DNA from: Enoplosus armatus
Lineage: Eukaryota > Chordata > Actinopteri > Centrarchiformes > Enoplosidae
DNA length: 64,000 bases
Assembly: GCF_043641665.1 (NCBI RefSeq)
Contig: NC_092197.1
Location: forward strand, 20,935,650 to 20,999,649
Direction of reading: 5' to 3'
A model generated the notes under the pieces. It ran no database searches. It was not told the DNA's origin and saw only the letters and a list, made by a program, of their open reading frames with translations. Position 1 is the first letter of the stretch; each line of letters opens with the position of its first letter. The translations under genes were made by a program, and so were the position numbers. Below are positions 1 through 12,523 of this stretch, in pieces.

Positions 1-476
1 TGTGGGCAGCTGAACAAGAAAACGCCGCATACATTGCCATGTCCACATCCAGCAAATACAGTGCAGCATTATGATCCCGGTTGGAGTTGTGTTTGTGGCC
101 ACAATCCATTCCCATTTGGCTTTGGCTTGGTGTCCCTCCAACCCTGAGAAAGATGTCTGAAACTTTAGCTGCTAAATGTTCCACTTCCTTTACTAGCCAG
201 TCGCTAACTTTGTCTGTCTGCTGTTTGGTGCTGGCAGGCAGCATTCGGTCCTGATTGCTGGAAACAAGGTTGATGAGAGCTGTGAGGCTGAATCAAAACA
301 GTAAGGGTGTCAGAACACCAAAACTTAGAGGCTAAAAAGCTCTTTTTGGTTGCTGTGTTGTCAATAGCTCTCTGTTCACGCGGCTGTACATTTTGTACGT
401 CAACTTACAGAAATAACTCAAGCGTAACGCTAACTGCTCCTCGCAAAGGCTACCACAGGCAGATACATCAGTCGTA
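1..476. other. Intron or upstream flank, no feature recognised
   Basis: No open frame of note, no exon-like FN3 or Ig sequence, and no repeat recognised from elsewhere in the window. Confidence 0.5.
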
Positions 477-1143
477 GAGTGCTGCAGGAATGAGTCCTAA
501 AACCTGGAAACGAGTCAGCATTTTTACACCTCGTCTGGAAGTCAGTGGGTTTTTGGTTAGATGCCTGAAATAAGGTCTGTGGTTAACACAAGCTTAAGAG
601 ATTTCAACGTTTTGTTCTACGACATAAAATACGTCAGTAGATGCCCCCACTCGTGACTTTTGAGGCTTTTACGTGTCTCAAAAAAGGCGGTTGCTAACAA
701 GCGGCTAAATGAGACTACAGAGGTTGTCGCGGACATGAAACGTCTTCATGCCGAACACGGAAAGTCATCTACTCACTAGTCCGCCTTTACAGCCTCGCTG
801 TGTTTATAATCTATCTGTTTATATATATTTTCATATTGTCTTAAAAGTTAAAAGTGAAGCTCAGCGGTGGTGACGCTGAAGTCATGCGACCGTGCTGTAG
901 CTCCTTTATAGCTGAACGTTAGCTTTTTTTTACTTCTGGCAATCCCATTTACGCTTTCTAAAAATCCTGTGGAGTTTGTTCGTGAAGATTGAACAAAACG
1001 TGTGAGTATCATAAACTTTTGTTTTGCCACAGAGCTTATTCTCCTCAATAATCCAAAATCCCATTGGCTTTTAGTCGAGGGAACCAGGGGCGACGCTAAC
1101 TTCCGGTTTTGCCTACAAAAATACGTCATCCCTGCAACAGCTC
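477..1143 (+). mobile_element. Non-autonomous TA-flanked MITE, family A, copy 1
   Basis: The left end GAGTGCTGCAGGAATGA and the inverted right end (TCATCCCTGCAACAGCTC) form an imperfect terminal repeat, and both sides are flanked by TA. Further copies of the internal sequence (GCCTGAAATAAGGTCTGTGG and neighbours) occur at about 7500-8798, 14307-14545 (inverted) and 54332-54812. TA at three independent left ends supports a mariner-like insertion preference. No transposase is encoded. Confidence 0.7.
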
Positions 1144-1420
1144 TATAACTCCCCTCCCTTACAGAAAATGTCCTTGATATCTTCCTGTTTTACTTTCCTA
1201 GTGAACGCAGTCTTTTTCATTTATTTATTTATTAATACTTTTTTTTTTTTTTAACTCAAGAATATTTCTAATCAGTTGTTTCATTTGCGTCATAACATCC
1301 AATGAATCAGAGTGCCCTTGCCCTGTGAGAGAGACCGGAGAGGTAAGAGAGAGGTTGATGGCGTGTATATGTGATGTGTATGTTAATGCATTCATATATG
1401 TTAGAAAGACATTACCCCCA

Positions 1421-1454
<34 letters not shown>

Positions 1455-3207
1455 TCTCTGTTACAGTCTCCTCACTCCTCTCTCGCTCCCGCTGCAGTGC
1501 AGTCTCAGTTAAACCCTGGTCCGGATCTGATCCGAAAGCCGGATCAGGATTTAAACCTCAGAGCATTCGTTGCCATCCGTCTTCCTTCATTTCTCTCGCA
1601 AAGTCTCATGTTGGACAGCTGGGGGTTCATTCTTCCTTCTTCTGATTTCTCTCACCCGGCATCCTAACCCTTCTCCCCCGTTTCAACTCTTCCCGTTCCC
1701 TTGAACCGCTCGGAAAATGAGCCGGGACGGCCGAGTTCACCTGTAATATTCATTCGCATCCAAACATCTGCGCCGTGGTTTGTTCATAAATGATTCAATT
1801 TTGTCACAGATTCGGGATGAGTTCAGCTTCAGACATTAAGAGAGAAAGAGAGAGATAGTGTGTGTGGTGTCTATGGAAAGGTCTGAATTGCAAATGTAGT
1901 TGTTATTACTGCTTGAAGGTCAGGACACACACATCTATCTTTCTCTTTATCTTCTATCTGTCCCACTCTCTCCCAACTGTTTCCTTATTTCCTGCCTTCC
2001 CTGCGCTCTCTTACACCTTCCATCGCTCTTCTATCCTTCCTCCCCTTTCCCCCTTTGCATCCTCCCTTCATTCTTCCATTGCTTCCTTGGGTCTGTCGCT
2101 CGGCCCCTTAGTTCATTTTTGTTTCATCCCGCGTCCTTGTTGTCCCCTTTCTTCAGGACCGCAATCGCTCCCCGTCGTCTTTTTCCTCCAATCGGCTCCT
2201 TTGCTCTTTGATTGTTTTCCGACCTCTCTTTGCACTTTCTTTCCTGCTTGCTTCCCTCCTTTCATTCGTCCCTCTCGAATCGCCCAAACTTTTGGTTTCG
2301 TTTGCAGCAGCTTGTCAGCCTGCTGCCTTTCAGTGAATGTGAAGGTGTTTTTATTGGACCTCAGTGTTTTGTCCTCCTGCTGTCAGTCCTGATAGAAAAA
2401 CACTCTCCTGCGTTTTAAATCTTTGGCATGCCGTCCCTGCTCTTCTTGTCTCTTGGACCTGTCATCTTGTTTTCACCATTTCGCGTTCTGATTGTGACGA
2501 TTTGACAGTTGGATTCTATTGGACTGATTCGCTTGCCCCCTGACATCACACTGCCAGCTAAAGCAAACTGAATAACAGCTGTCTTTGGTAAAAAAAAATC
2601 TCTCGTGAACTTGGCCCAGGTGATTTCAGAGCAAAGAGAGTTGCGACGAGGCCCCCGAATCAAAGGACAAACTGTGTTGTCGCTCCACGCCCTCTAGAAC
2701 GACACATAGACGTGTTTTCTGAATTGACGCCCGGTCAGCGGGGTGACATCATCATGTCTGTACTGCAAACAGCGGTATCCGGTGTTATAGTCTGATGTTT
2801 TGCTCTTTTGTTGACCCATCCATCCGCCCGACCTCGTCCCGATGTGGTCTTTGTCGCTCTGTAACAACACCTCCTCATTTCCGCCTTCGCTCGGGTCATA
2901 CTTACTGAACGTGCACAGATGTTGTAGGGCGCTTGCTGAAACTGGTGAAACTGATGCCGGCGTTCCTCTTGGGAGGACAGTCTCAGAGGTCGCCCTGTGC
3001 AGGACAGTTCTCTTTAAAGCGTCAGTTCTTGGTTGTGGAGGAGCTACCTCTTCCATTGTGTAGCTTTGTAAAAGTGCCTCTTCCTAGTGAAGGTTATTGT
3101 TGAGAAAAAGCCAGTTTTGCATTTTTAGAGCACATATCCCCTAGAAGAAAGCTAACAGACTGAACACTAGCTTAGCTAGAGTTCTCTAAGTCTTTCTATG
3201 AATACTC
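1144..3207. other. Gap: pyrimidine-rich DNA with (TC)n microsatellite
   Basis: A (TC)n array lies at 1421-1460. The stretch 1920-2320 is strongly CT-rich, which keeps frames open by composition only. No exon was recognised. Confidence 0.6.
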
Positions 3208-3614
3208 TTAAAGGTCCTATAGTGCAGAAAGTCTTTTTTGATTATAAAGCAGGTCTAGGTCCGCCAGGTCTTCCGTAAGGTTGTGATGTCACAACGATAC
3301 AGTCACCGCACTCAGCCACGACCCCCAGCGGGTCATCGGCTCCAGGCACAAGTACAGGGACACTCATCCACCCGCTCAGTTTGTCTGAGTTATTGGAGCG
3401 CTCTGCTCAGGAACTACTCTTCCAGTTTTTTGGAGGTTGTTCAGTTTGTCTCAAACGGCTTGTTTCAGACAGAGGGGGGGAACTGAGTGGCTGCATGAAG
3501 GGCCAGAGGAAGATAAATAAGGACTTTTTTGAACTGTGAATCATGCAGAGCTGCTCTAGTGGAGTCCCAGAATAAAAAAATAGAGCTGAAATGAGCAGAA
3601 CATGGGACCTTGAA
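3208..3614 (+). mobile_element. TTAA-type MITE, family B, copy 1
   Basis: It begins TTAAAGGTCCTATAGTGCAG and ends CATGGGACCTTGAA, so the ends are inverted (AAGGTCCYAT against ATGGGACCTT) at a TTAA-like site. Its internal AACTGTGAATCATGCAGAGC segment recurs at about 8409 and 29290 in copies with clear TTAA borders. TTAA targets are typical of piggyBac-like elements. The right TTAA is degraded to TTGAA. Confidence 0.7.
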
Positions 3615-4558
3615 ATGTCTAATGTGTTTCCCAAAGCAGCACACGCACACCGTGAATAGTTTCTTAACATCGGCTGTCCGAGGTGCCGAAGATGATGCTG
3701 CACACTGGGATGTAACTTTGGATGTTTAACTGTCTGCACGCCGTGCTGTATATTAGAAATACACATCAACAAGTGTAAACGGCACAAAGAAGTCTTTTAT
3801 GTTGTATGGAGTAAACTCTGATTGATTTAGCTGCTGCTCGAGGCAGACGTTACTCTTAAACCCACAATGAAGGGTGACTTCAAGTTTCACGAGCATGCAT
3901 GTTGTCTATTGTGAATGTCATCATTTCTCTGTACTTTGCCGGCTGTTATATAAGCACAACGTTACCGCTCATTTTACTTTAAACGCCTGGTTCGTGACGA
4001 AAGCACAGACTTAAAAATGAATGAAAACTTAAATGAAACACGTTTTTTTTTGTTTTTTTTGGTTCCTCCTTAATATGATCCGAACCTCCCGCAACTTGGG
4101 CAGGAGGCGCTCGTCAATCCACTATCAATCATTTGCAAAGCTTTTGGGCCACACCGCTCAAATGAACGGATTCGCTTATTGCCCTCAGCTGCATGATACT
4201 TTTCGGGGAGCCGGGTCCAGGACGAGGGCGCGCGGGTCGACTCTGAGCCATCCGAAGCTTCTGTATAGCCTCCTTTTGTCAGCCGCGCTGGACCGCGTCG
4301 CAGGGCAGATGTGTCAGATCCCACAAAGGCCAAGGCAAACACAATTAACATCGGAATGAACAAACACACACACAAAAAACGATGTTTTATATAGCAGAGG
4401 TTTTAAAATGTCAGACAGGGGGAAGAGATTCCAGGCGATGATGCCACGTGAGGTGAAAGGGACGTAGTTAGTTTGGCCCGCTTAGCAATGTGGACTTTGA
4501 AAACCTCTTTTTTTTATCTATTCTTTCCATGCTTCAAATGGAAGTAAGGTATCATCTG

Positions 4559-4559
<1 letters not shown>
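3615..4559. other. Gap: no feature recognised
   Basis: Unique-looking sequence with no FN3-like or Ig-like coding and no repeat shared with the rest of the window. Confidence 0.4.
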
Positions 4560-4595
<36 letters not shown>

Positions 4596-5274
4596 TCGTC
4601 CCAGATCATTTTCAGGCTGCTGGAAGACAAGAAGGTTGAGGGAGGATCAGGACGGATGGGGAGGAAGAAAATGGAATTATAAAATGGAATCGCCCAACAC
4701 GATTCTGTGGAAAAAACTGAGAGGGGGGAGGACATGGAGAGATGGAGAGAGACTGAGAGACAGAGAGAGAAAGAGAGAGAGAGAAGAAGAAGAAGAAGAA
4801 GAAAAAGGAGAGAGTAAGAGACGGGGGGTCAAGCGAAGGGCAGGGCGAGTAAGAGAGAGAGGTGGCGAGAGAGAGAGAGAGAGAGGAGGAAGTGTGTCAG
4901 CCATGACAGATTTGTATTCCACAGTGAGCGTCTGACCTTAGCAAACCCACGCGCCCGCGCACACACACACACACAGACACACAAACTTATCTCTCACACA
5001 CAGAGAAATGCTTTTACTCCGTCACCTATGCTCTCTCTTTCTCCCTCTCTCTCTACACACACACACACACACACTCTACCCCCACTCTACAACAGGAGTG
5101 TGTGTGTGTGTGTGTAGGAGGGTGGGGGGTGTGGGAGTCTGTCTGTTGCCATAGTGATAGTAGCCTCCTCTCCTCTTCTATCCTCTATCCTGTGAGGACC
5201 TGATGAGTGTGTGTGTGTGTGTGACAGGTAGAGATACATATTAAATGTTTGCCTGAGAGCAAAAGAAAGAAGAC

Positions 5275-5319
<45 letters not shown>

Positions 5320-5320
5320 C
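4560..5320. repeat. Microsatellite cluster: (GA)n, GA-rich, (CA)n, (TG)n
   Basis: (GA)n lies at 4560-4592, a GA-rich purine stretch at about 4734-4890, CA tracts near 4960-4980 and 5055-5074, TG tracts near 5099-5116 and 5204-5223, and a long (TG)n at 5277-5318. The purine-rich stretch gives long open frames on both strands by composition only. Confidence 0.9.
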
Positions 5321-5507
5321 TGCCCATTTGACCAATTCATATTTGACCAAAAAGCACACACACAAAAACCCCTCAAGTGTAGTGAATGAAAATATAAAAA
5401 AACATCACACACACCTCTAATAGGAAGTTAGCCTGTGAACGCTGCCTTCGCAGTCGACTCTAAACGGTTGGATTTGGGAGCTTTGACCTCCACCAACTCT
5501 TTGTTTG

Positions 5508-5640
5508 GCAACACTTTATTTAAACCCAAATATTTAGCATTTATAAGCAGTATATGAACATATACTTTACAACACACTACAAACTGGTGCATAAACAGGT
5601 AATGAATAATTGATCACACGGTATAACACAGCTGCAATCG
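5508..5640. repeat. Dispersed teleost repeat fragment
   Basis: The AACACTTTATTTAAACCCAA start and the following short tandem-like TTAGCATTTATAAGCAG sequence look like a common fish MITE. Another AACACTTTATATATTAAGG start lies at 59730. Family assignment is from memory only. Confidence 0.4.
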
Positions 5641-6129
5641 TATCTATTGATTTGTCTTCAGTACATAGACAGAACTCTACGACGACACATAGAAGCATTT
5701 GTTCTATAATGTCACCTGACTCCCTCCTTTCCTCCCATCATAATTAATGGGGGGGGGGGCCCTGTCTTGAACGTAAAAAATGAGTGAGTGGGAGGACAGT
5801 TTCCAAATACATTAATGAGAAAATGTACTCATATCTGCTGAACAACATTACAGTGAGTAATAACATGTATATTATTGATGTTTGGGTACTGCTTCTGAAT
5901 GCTAAATACGGGGAGTGTGGCCGGGGATGGGGGGAGTTGCCATTTCATTTTCTTTTCCCTCATCCCTGTCTGCCATTCCATATTTTTCCCACTGTACCTC
6001 TGGGCAGCCTCTAGAAAGGTATACATGTGATCGTCAGAGTGTTGAAACCTGTGTTTTTTGGCCACTTGGGGGCACTCTTGACGACAACACCGACAGATCA
6101 TTGCCTCCTAAAGTTTGATGTGGTTGCAA

Positions 6130-6360
6130 CCATAGACTGTTTATAAGGATGGACGACATGAAAGCTCCCCAAAAGTGAAGCCGAAACGCCTCAATTGCCC
6201 CCTCCTGGTGGCTGGCTGCAGTGTAGGTCATAAGCCCCTCCCCCTCCATGTTAGTGGATGGGACATGTGCCAAACTAAAAAAAAAATCAAATACATTTTT
6301 CCCAAATATGGTTTCTGTCAAGTGTTCATTTTCCTGATAGACTCTGGCCCCAAACGACGT
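6130..6360 (+). repeat. Dispersed repeat family C, copy 1
   Basis: It starts CCATAGACTGTTTATAAGGA and contains GCTCCCCAAAAGTGAAGCC and CATGTTAGTGGATGGGACAT. Copies with the same order of segments lie at 51019-51245 and, inverted, at 58178-58328. It is a high-copy teleost repeat type without coding capacity. Confidence 0.75.
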
Positions 6361-6825
6361 CACCGGTTAGCTCTTTAGCCGCTAAATGCCCCGTTGTGTT
6401 CGGCGGCTAACTTTGCGGCAGGTTTCAGCTGGCAGCCGCGGTCGGAAATGATGGAAACTGGTCGGAAATTCTCGCCACTACAGAGCGAATGCAAGCCGAA
6501 CCCATGAATGTTTAAGATGAAATCCTTCGTGGAAGCCTGGTGTTTTCCTCTACAGTATATTCACTGTGGCCTAATTATTTTACGCTGTAATGTGCTTACA
6601 TTGAAGAGGAAAAGAGCAATCCAGGCAATAAACGGCCGTTCAAACGTACAAAATAGTCAGAATAAAACGTTTTACTGTGTCAGTGTCCGGATGACATTTT
6701 CTTTCAAATATTAGACAGAATGTTCGGCAAAACTTTCCTCCCTCTTATTTTCCTTTGCATTTTCCCTCCGCCTCTTAAGTCTCCTTGTTCTCCCTGTCTT
6801 CCTCACCTTGTCTTAATCATTTGTA

Positions 6826-7114
6826 CCCCCCCCCCCCACCACCACCACCACCACCCACCCACCCTTGTCCTTTGTCATTCGTTTCTTCCCTCCACCTCCT
6901 CTCTCGTCGAGCGCCTCGTCCTCCTGACAGACAGGTGCTGGTCTGACTCTCTCGCCGTCGCCCCAAACACAACAAAACAAATCAAGACACGGCAGCGCCC
7001 CCCCCCCCCCCCCCCCCGCCTGCCGAGTGCCATTTGAACTGCGCGGCAGCTCCCGGAAACGGCTTCAAAGCACCTGGAGATTTAATGAAATTCAGCTCAA
7101 TATCACCTGTATGA

Positions 7115-7165
<51 letters not shown>
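6826..7165. repeat. Low-complexity: poly-C/(CCA)n, poly-C, (GA)n
   Basis: Poly-C running into (CCA)n lies at 6826-6864, a second poly-C run at about 6998-7017, and a long (GA)n at 7119-7165. Confidence 0.9.
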
Positions 7166-7166
<1 letters not shown>

Positions 7167-7499
7167 CCTTTGAGTGTATATATCTATATATAGAATGAGT
7201 AGATCTGATACGCATACACTTGCCACAATGCGAACACAGTTTCAAAGCCGATAGGATTTGATTCAGCTGAGATCAGAATTGGAAATATTTTCTCTGCTCT
7301 TGTTATTAATAAAACTGTGACTAAAAAACAGAAAGCTGCGACACCAATAATAATAATAGTCAACAACAGACACACACTGGATGACATTTTCATCAGTCCC
7401 TAAGGAGGATGGGTTTTTGGGTATTGTTAACGACGCGGCACATGCTTTCAGTAACAGTTTTCCCCTTTAGCTGCTAATGTTTTGTTTTATGTCATAAAA

Positions 7500-8798
7500 T
7501 ACTTCAATACCCCAGATTTGACTATTTATTGTACTACACTATTGATTTTTATTTTTATTTTGTCTATTTATCTGAATGCTGTTGTTGCATGCTACTGCTT
7601 CTGCTAACTGATAGCAGAAAATGAGTCAGCATTTTTACACTTCCTGTTCCCTCGTCTGGAAGTCAGTGGGGTTTTTTTTTTAATGGGTTTTTGGTTAGAC
7701 GCCTGAAATAAGGTCTGTGGTTAACACAAGCTTAAGAGATTTTCACGTTTTGTTCTACGACATAGAATACGTCAGTAGATACCCCCACTCGTGAATTTTG
7801 TAGCTTTCACGTGTCTTAAAAAAGGCGGTTGCTAACAAGTGGCTAAATGAGGTTGTCGCGGACATAAAACGTCACTAGTTGTGTTTATACTCTATATCTA
7901 TCTGTCTATATATCTATATCTCTCTATATTCTCTTAAAGAGGACCTGTTTTTTTCTCATTTTCTGTCATATATATATAATGTTACATTGTTGGATATTCA
8001 CACTAAACGTTGCCAAAGTTGCCAAATAATGACGTAAATGTATGTAAAAGTAATCCCTGTGAGCCAAAAGCTCAGGCTTCAGACTGCTCTGAACGCTCCG
8101 TTTCAGTTTTTTCAACCGCCGGGTCTATCTGATGTCAGAGAGGCACGGATGTCCTTATATGGTATCTCTGCTCCAGGCACAGACCAGATGTTTGTGTTTA
8201 TGTCAACGTTGCTTAGTAACGTTAGGTTTACAATTTGCCTTTGGAAATTCTTCCAAAGACTTCCGGAACTTGGCCGACCAATCGGAAGAAAGTGGGCTTT
8301 TAGGAAGGGGGGGGGCCTTAAAGAGACAGGACCTCAAATGGCTTGTTTGACAGAGGGTGAACTGAGGGAGCTGCGCGAAGGGTAGAAGATAAATCAAGAC
8401 TTTTTAAAACTGTGAATCATGCAAAGCTGCTCTAGTGGAGTCACAAAAATATAAAGCTGGAAATGAGCAGAATAGGTCCCCTTTAAAAGTGAAGCTCAGC
8501 GGTGGTGACGTCGAAGTAACGCGACCGCACTGTAGTTTGTTTATTTCCTAACGTTAGCTTTTTTACTTCTGACGATTCCATTTACACTTCAAAAACCATA
8601 AAAGTGGAGTTCATTAGCGAAGATTATCTCGCTGAACAAAACGTGTCGGTATCATAAACTTTTGTTTCACCACAGAGCTTATTCTCTGCAATCATCCAAA
8701 ATCCCACGGAAAAAAATCCCATTGGCTTTTTGTCGAGGACGACGCCAACTTCCAGGGTTAACCCACAAAAATACGTCGTCACCCCTGCAACAACTGTA
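7500..8798 (+). mobile_element. MITE family A, copy 2, split by a family B MITE
   Basis: The family A sequence runs from about 7500 to 7933 and resumes at 8487 (AAGTGAAGCTCAGCGGTGGT), ending CCCCTGCAACAACTG next to TA at 8797. In copies 1 and 4 the two parts are adjacent (around 840-860 and 54670-54690). The 553 bp between them are a TTAA MITE. Confidence 0.75.
7934..8486 (+). mobile_element. TTAA-type MITE, family B, copy 2 (nested)
   Basis: It begins TTAAAGAGGACCTG and ends AATAGGTCCCCTTTAA, with TTAA on both sides. The interior matches 33290-33682 over several hundred bases (ATAATGTTACATTGTTGGAT, GTTGCTTAGTAACG) and its right part matches 3515-3614. It interrupts a family A MITE. Confidence 0.8.
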
Positions 8799-9677
8799 TC
8801 GACAGCTCCTCTCTGCTGTCAGCTCGCATGTCAAGCCACCGGCACATATTCTCTCGCGATGATGCCAGTGCTCTCTTTGAAGGCAGCGCCTTGCTAATGC
8901 TCGTCTGGAGTCAGTCACAGGTGAATACGCTGAGCTGATGTTTTATTTATAGAAGCAGAACTTTTATATGCCGGGCTGAGAAAATGCCAATGTGGGGCTT
9001 TCACACGCTGTCTCATTTATGTCTGTGGATCATAACCTTTCGATGAAATATTAATATTTACAGTGATTTACCCCGGCATACACAGACTTTTTAATTAAAG
9101 AGGAAGATAAAATCCCTTTACATGTAAAAACTTATTAGAGTTTGTTAGTAGAGATGTTTTCTGCTTTATATAAAGTGAAACAAGATTCTTTCAACCTTGA
9201 AGCGCGCTCTAGAGTGGTTATCACTCCAGATATGTATTATTTAATGGGTGCCTGTATCATTTTCCCCCCTATATTTTGGGTTTCTGGCAGCTTTGTAGTT
9301 TCTTAAATTGACAAAACGCTGATGCGCTTCGACAAAGATAGTGTGCATACGGGGCGAGGAGTCATGAGAAGTGGGGATTACACCCATTATTACCAATGAA
9401 CGATGCTCTAGTTTGGTTTCTCGCGCCCCACCGTTTTCTCAATGATATGTTTTTTTTATTTCACGCCGCTCTCTCCTCACCTCCTATGAGATCAATCTTC
9501 CGGGAAAAAAAGAAAAAAAAAAAACCTATCTCTGTTGTTCTGCATAAAAACCCACAGAGAAGAGAGGGAGAGACGGTAGGCGAGAGGAAAATATTTGTCT
9601 TCTCTCCCTCTCATACCGCTGATGTTTCTGCGACGTTGGCCTTTATCGATCGGAGAAAGTGGAAGGTCATCCATATA

Positions 9678-9679
<2 letters not shown>
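8799..9679. other. Gap: intron, with a possible conserved non-coding stretch
   Basis: No exon was recognised. The segment 8930-9130 is non-repetitive and AT-rich, with homeodomain-like cores (ATTAATATTTAC, TTTTTAATTAAAG). That is compatible with a regulatory element, but it cannot be tested without other genomes. Confidence 0.25.
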
Positions 9680-9712
<33 letters not shown>

Positions 9713-9797
9713 TGTCCTCGCTTATCGATTGGTGAGAGGTTGGAGGTTTGTACCTCACCGCCTGTGCCTAAATGTGTCGCCATGCTACGTGTGTGTC

Positions 9798-9841
<44 letters not shown>

Positions 9842-9928
9842 GTCACTTCCAACATTGATCCCCTTTGAGATGAAACACCTTCCCATCAGCCCCTTCATCA
9901 TCACTCAGCAGGAGGAGGAAGAGAGAGG

Positions 9929-9962
<34 letters not shown>
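9680..9962. repeat. Three (TG)n arrays
   Basis: TG runs lie at about 9680-9711, 9800-9841 and 9930-9960, separated by unique sequence. Confidence 0.95.
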
Positions 9963-9967
<5 letters not shown>

Positions 9968-10228
9968 TGTCTTTATGTCCTCTGAATGAATCCTGCCGTT
10001 CAAAGAAAGCAGAACTCCGGGAGACGTGAAGGATTTTCACAGTCTTTAACTTAGAAACGCCAGCTATGCATTAGCGCGTGTTAGCGGTGGAATGGGGCGC
10101 AAAATCTCACAAAGACGCGCTTTGGTACGTAGCTGCGATGCTGCGCGTTTTTTCGGAGCAGCGGGACAAACGAAAAGGAATGCAGAAGCTCTCTGTAGAC
10201 CCTGGAGGTCCGTCCGTCGTAGCCTTTG

Positions 10229-10475
10229 CTCATTTACGCGGGGACAGTGGCCAATTCCTGGACACCTGCAGCTCGGGCTTGCTAATACAGGGCAGTGGGT
10301 AATCCCCTGGATGGCTGCACGTTGGGCTCATTTCGACAGGTCAGGGGGTAATTCCTGGATGACTATAGCTTGCCCTCATTTGTACGGGGCGGTGGATAAT
10401 TTCTGGACACCCCCAGATGGCTGTAGTTCATGCTCATTAGGCCAGGACAGTGGATAATTACTGTACGACTGCGGC
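10229..10475 (+). repeat. Degenerate minisatellite, about 45-58 nt unit, five copies
   Basis: Five diverged units each carry a CTCATTT-like start, a GGACAGTGGATAATT-like core, and CTGGAYGACTGCAGCT. Cores lie near 10244, 10291, 10340, 10389 and 10448. The sequence is open in two frames, but no product is recognised. Confidence 0.75.
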
Positions 10476-10568
10476 TCCTATTGCAAATGTTTGATTATTT
10501 GTGCGTCCAGTGACAAAGCCTATGTCCAGTGTGGCTGTATCTTACCAGGAAACCACAGTGCTCCCCAT

Positions 10569-11049
10569 CAGGGGTTACCAAAGCTCCATGGGGGTGTTGT
10601 GAAGCTCTCTTGATTTTAAGGGTGTAAGAATTTATATATATATATATAACATACATGCATTTCAGACAATTACATTTAAGGGTTATTTTAGACGTTTCTA
10701 TCTTTATTCATTATAAAGCCAGGCTGCTTGGACTTAACGTATGTATGATAGTGAAATTGTGTTCCAAAAAATCTAAGGAAACATCGTCTGATACGTTGCA
10801 ATATTCACAGGAAATAGTCTGTTCACAATTTTATACAAATTACTCATTTTACACAAACTTCCTGCAGGTATTAAGTGCACTATTTAGGCTCATTGTACAC
10901 TTAAATGTTCTGTGCAATGAATATAATGAAACATACATAAAGGTATTTCAAAAGAAGGAAGCTACTTTTCCCCCTTTTATTGTAATCGTGGGTGGGGCGG
11001 TGGGGGTCGCCAGTGTATATACCCTTAAGAAAAAGGTTGGGAACCACTG
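10569..11049 (+). mobile_element. hAT-like non-autonomous element, copy 1
   Basis: The right end AGGTTGGGAACCACTG is a hAT-type terminal sequence (reverse complement CAGTGGTTCCCAACC), and the left end is near CAGGGGTTACCAAAGC. About 400 bp of the interior match, in reverse, the element at 31430-31830 (for example TTTAGGCTCATTGTACAC against its diverged partner). No clear target duplication is left at this copy. Confidence 0.65.
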
Positions 11050-12385
11050 GTCTAAAGGACAAGGGAGGCGCTTTAGCTGCTTTCTTGTGTGTGTCCTACA
11101 CACCGAAGGCACCCACTATATGTTATTATGTAGAAAAATATTGTTAATACATCTGTAAGTTTAGTCTGATGCGCACCTCAGTTGGTGTCAACCCGACGCA
11201 GGATATGAATTAGTCTCTGTGTCACCCAGAGAAATTTAACGTTTCTTGTAAAAGTTTGATCAAATCAACCAAGAACTCAACCCCCCCCTTTATTTTTTTT
11301 TTTATCTTGTGCTGTCAGTCATGTACATGATTTTGTAGTAAGAATTATTCAAAACATGGGGTATTAAAATGTAGATTGAGATAAGACACGAAGGCCTCAC
11401 ATCTGCTGGAAAGCTGAGATAGAGAGAGCGAGAGAGGAACATGAGAGGAAGTGGGATAAAGCTGGATTTTTTTTTTTCGTTACACTCCCGCAGCAAAAAA
11501 AAAAAAAAAATCAATCGTATGAGTTTGTCTTCGTACATTTATTCCCTCCTTAGACAAGAGCAACACTTCTGAACCCCTAATGGCTACGTCGTCATGACAT
11601 TTCCCGATCCCGTCCGTGCTCCCTAGAGGACGGACCCTTTTGATTTGCAGTGACCTCTGACCTTAGTTCAAACTTCACACGTTTTAGCTTCACTTCGGGT
11701 AGGAACGTCTGATCACCTAATCTTGACCATCGGAGGCGTGCCGTAACGTTTCCACTCGGTAGGGGCTACTATGACAAATCAGGCCAAATGTTTTGTCTAA
11801 CCAACCCCAAGCTAATTTTTTACCGACATAAAACCACCCTACAGCCACCTAAATGGGGCGGAAAATGGCCCAATCTGGCAGCATTTCTGGGGCCGAAAAA
11901 AAAAACGTTCCGCCCCAGCTCCGCTTATTTTCTGGAGTGGCGTCAACCAATCAGGGGCCGCCAGAGAAAGTCTCAACATATCGCACGCATACCGCCATCG
12001 GGCGGAGGTAAGAGCGCCCTCCGGCACACAAAGACAGGCTGTAGGCGGGCGCTTTCTCATTAGTCATCGCGCGCTTCTGCAGTAATGTATGATTTACGAG
12101 AGAGTAACAACTGATATTTACACACGCACAACACAACAATAACAACAATGATTTTTGGCCTGTGCACTGGGGTGTGGTGTGTTGGACTTTTGGTGTCGTG
12201 GTGAATGTCAGCATAGTTTATTAATGGCACTCTGGTGTGTATTAAGGTAAAAGTAGATGCACTCAGACCATGGCTTATTACTCTGATTATTACGGGCTGA
12301 TGAGGCTGTTAGGTCAGCTCTCTAAGATCACATCAGTGTGTGTTTTGGGGGGGGGTCTCAAAGTTCAGTGTGTGACCCGCATTTC
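11050..12385. other. Gap: no feature recognised
   Basis: Poly-A and poly-T runs lie near 11290, 11468 and 11495. The GC-rich stretch 11840-12060 has no recognised coding. Confidence 0.4.
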
Positions 12386-12490
12386 CTGCTTTCACAGTAA
12401 TAACACGGAGGGCTCCGGATACAGAGAACGCTGCGTTACCAGACAGAAAGACACCTAGAATTACTGCACTGTAACACAGAGCTTTTAAGT

Positions 12491-12523
<33 letters not shown>

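Noticed and set aside
1862..2418. Open frame of 176 codons with hydrophobic, serine-rich product
   Set aside because: CT-rich composition gives Leu/Ser/Pro/Phe runs in all three frames; no splice context or family was recognised.
9396..9989. Open frame of 197 codons with Cys-Val runs
   Set aside because: (TG)n arrays read as CVCVCV in one frame and HTHTHT in the other; not a gene.
10655..11158. Open frame of 167 codons
   Set aside because: It lies over the hAT-like element whose reverse copy at 31430 has stops in the same frame; no transposase motif was seen.
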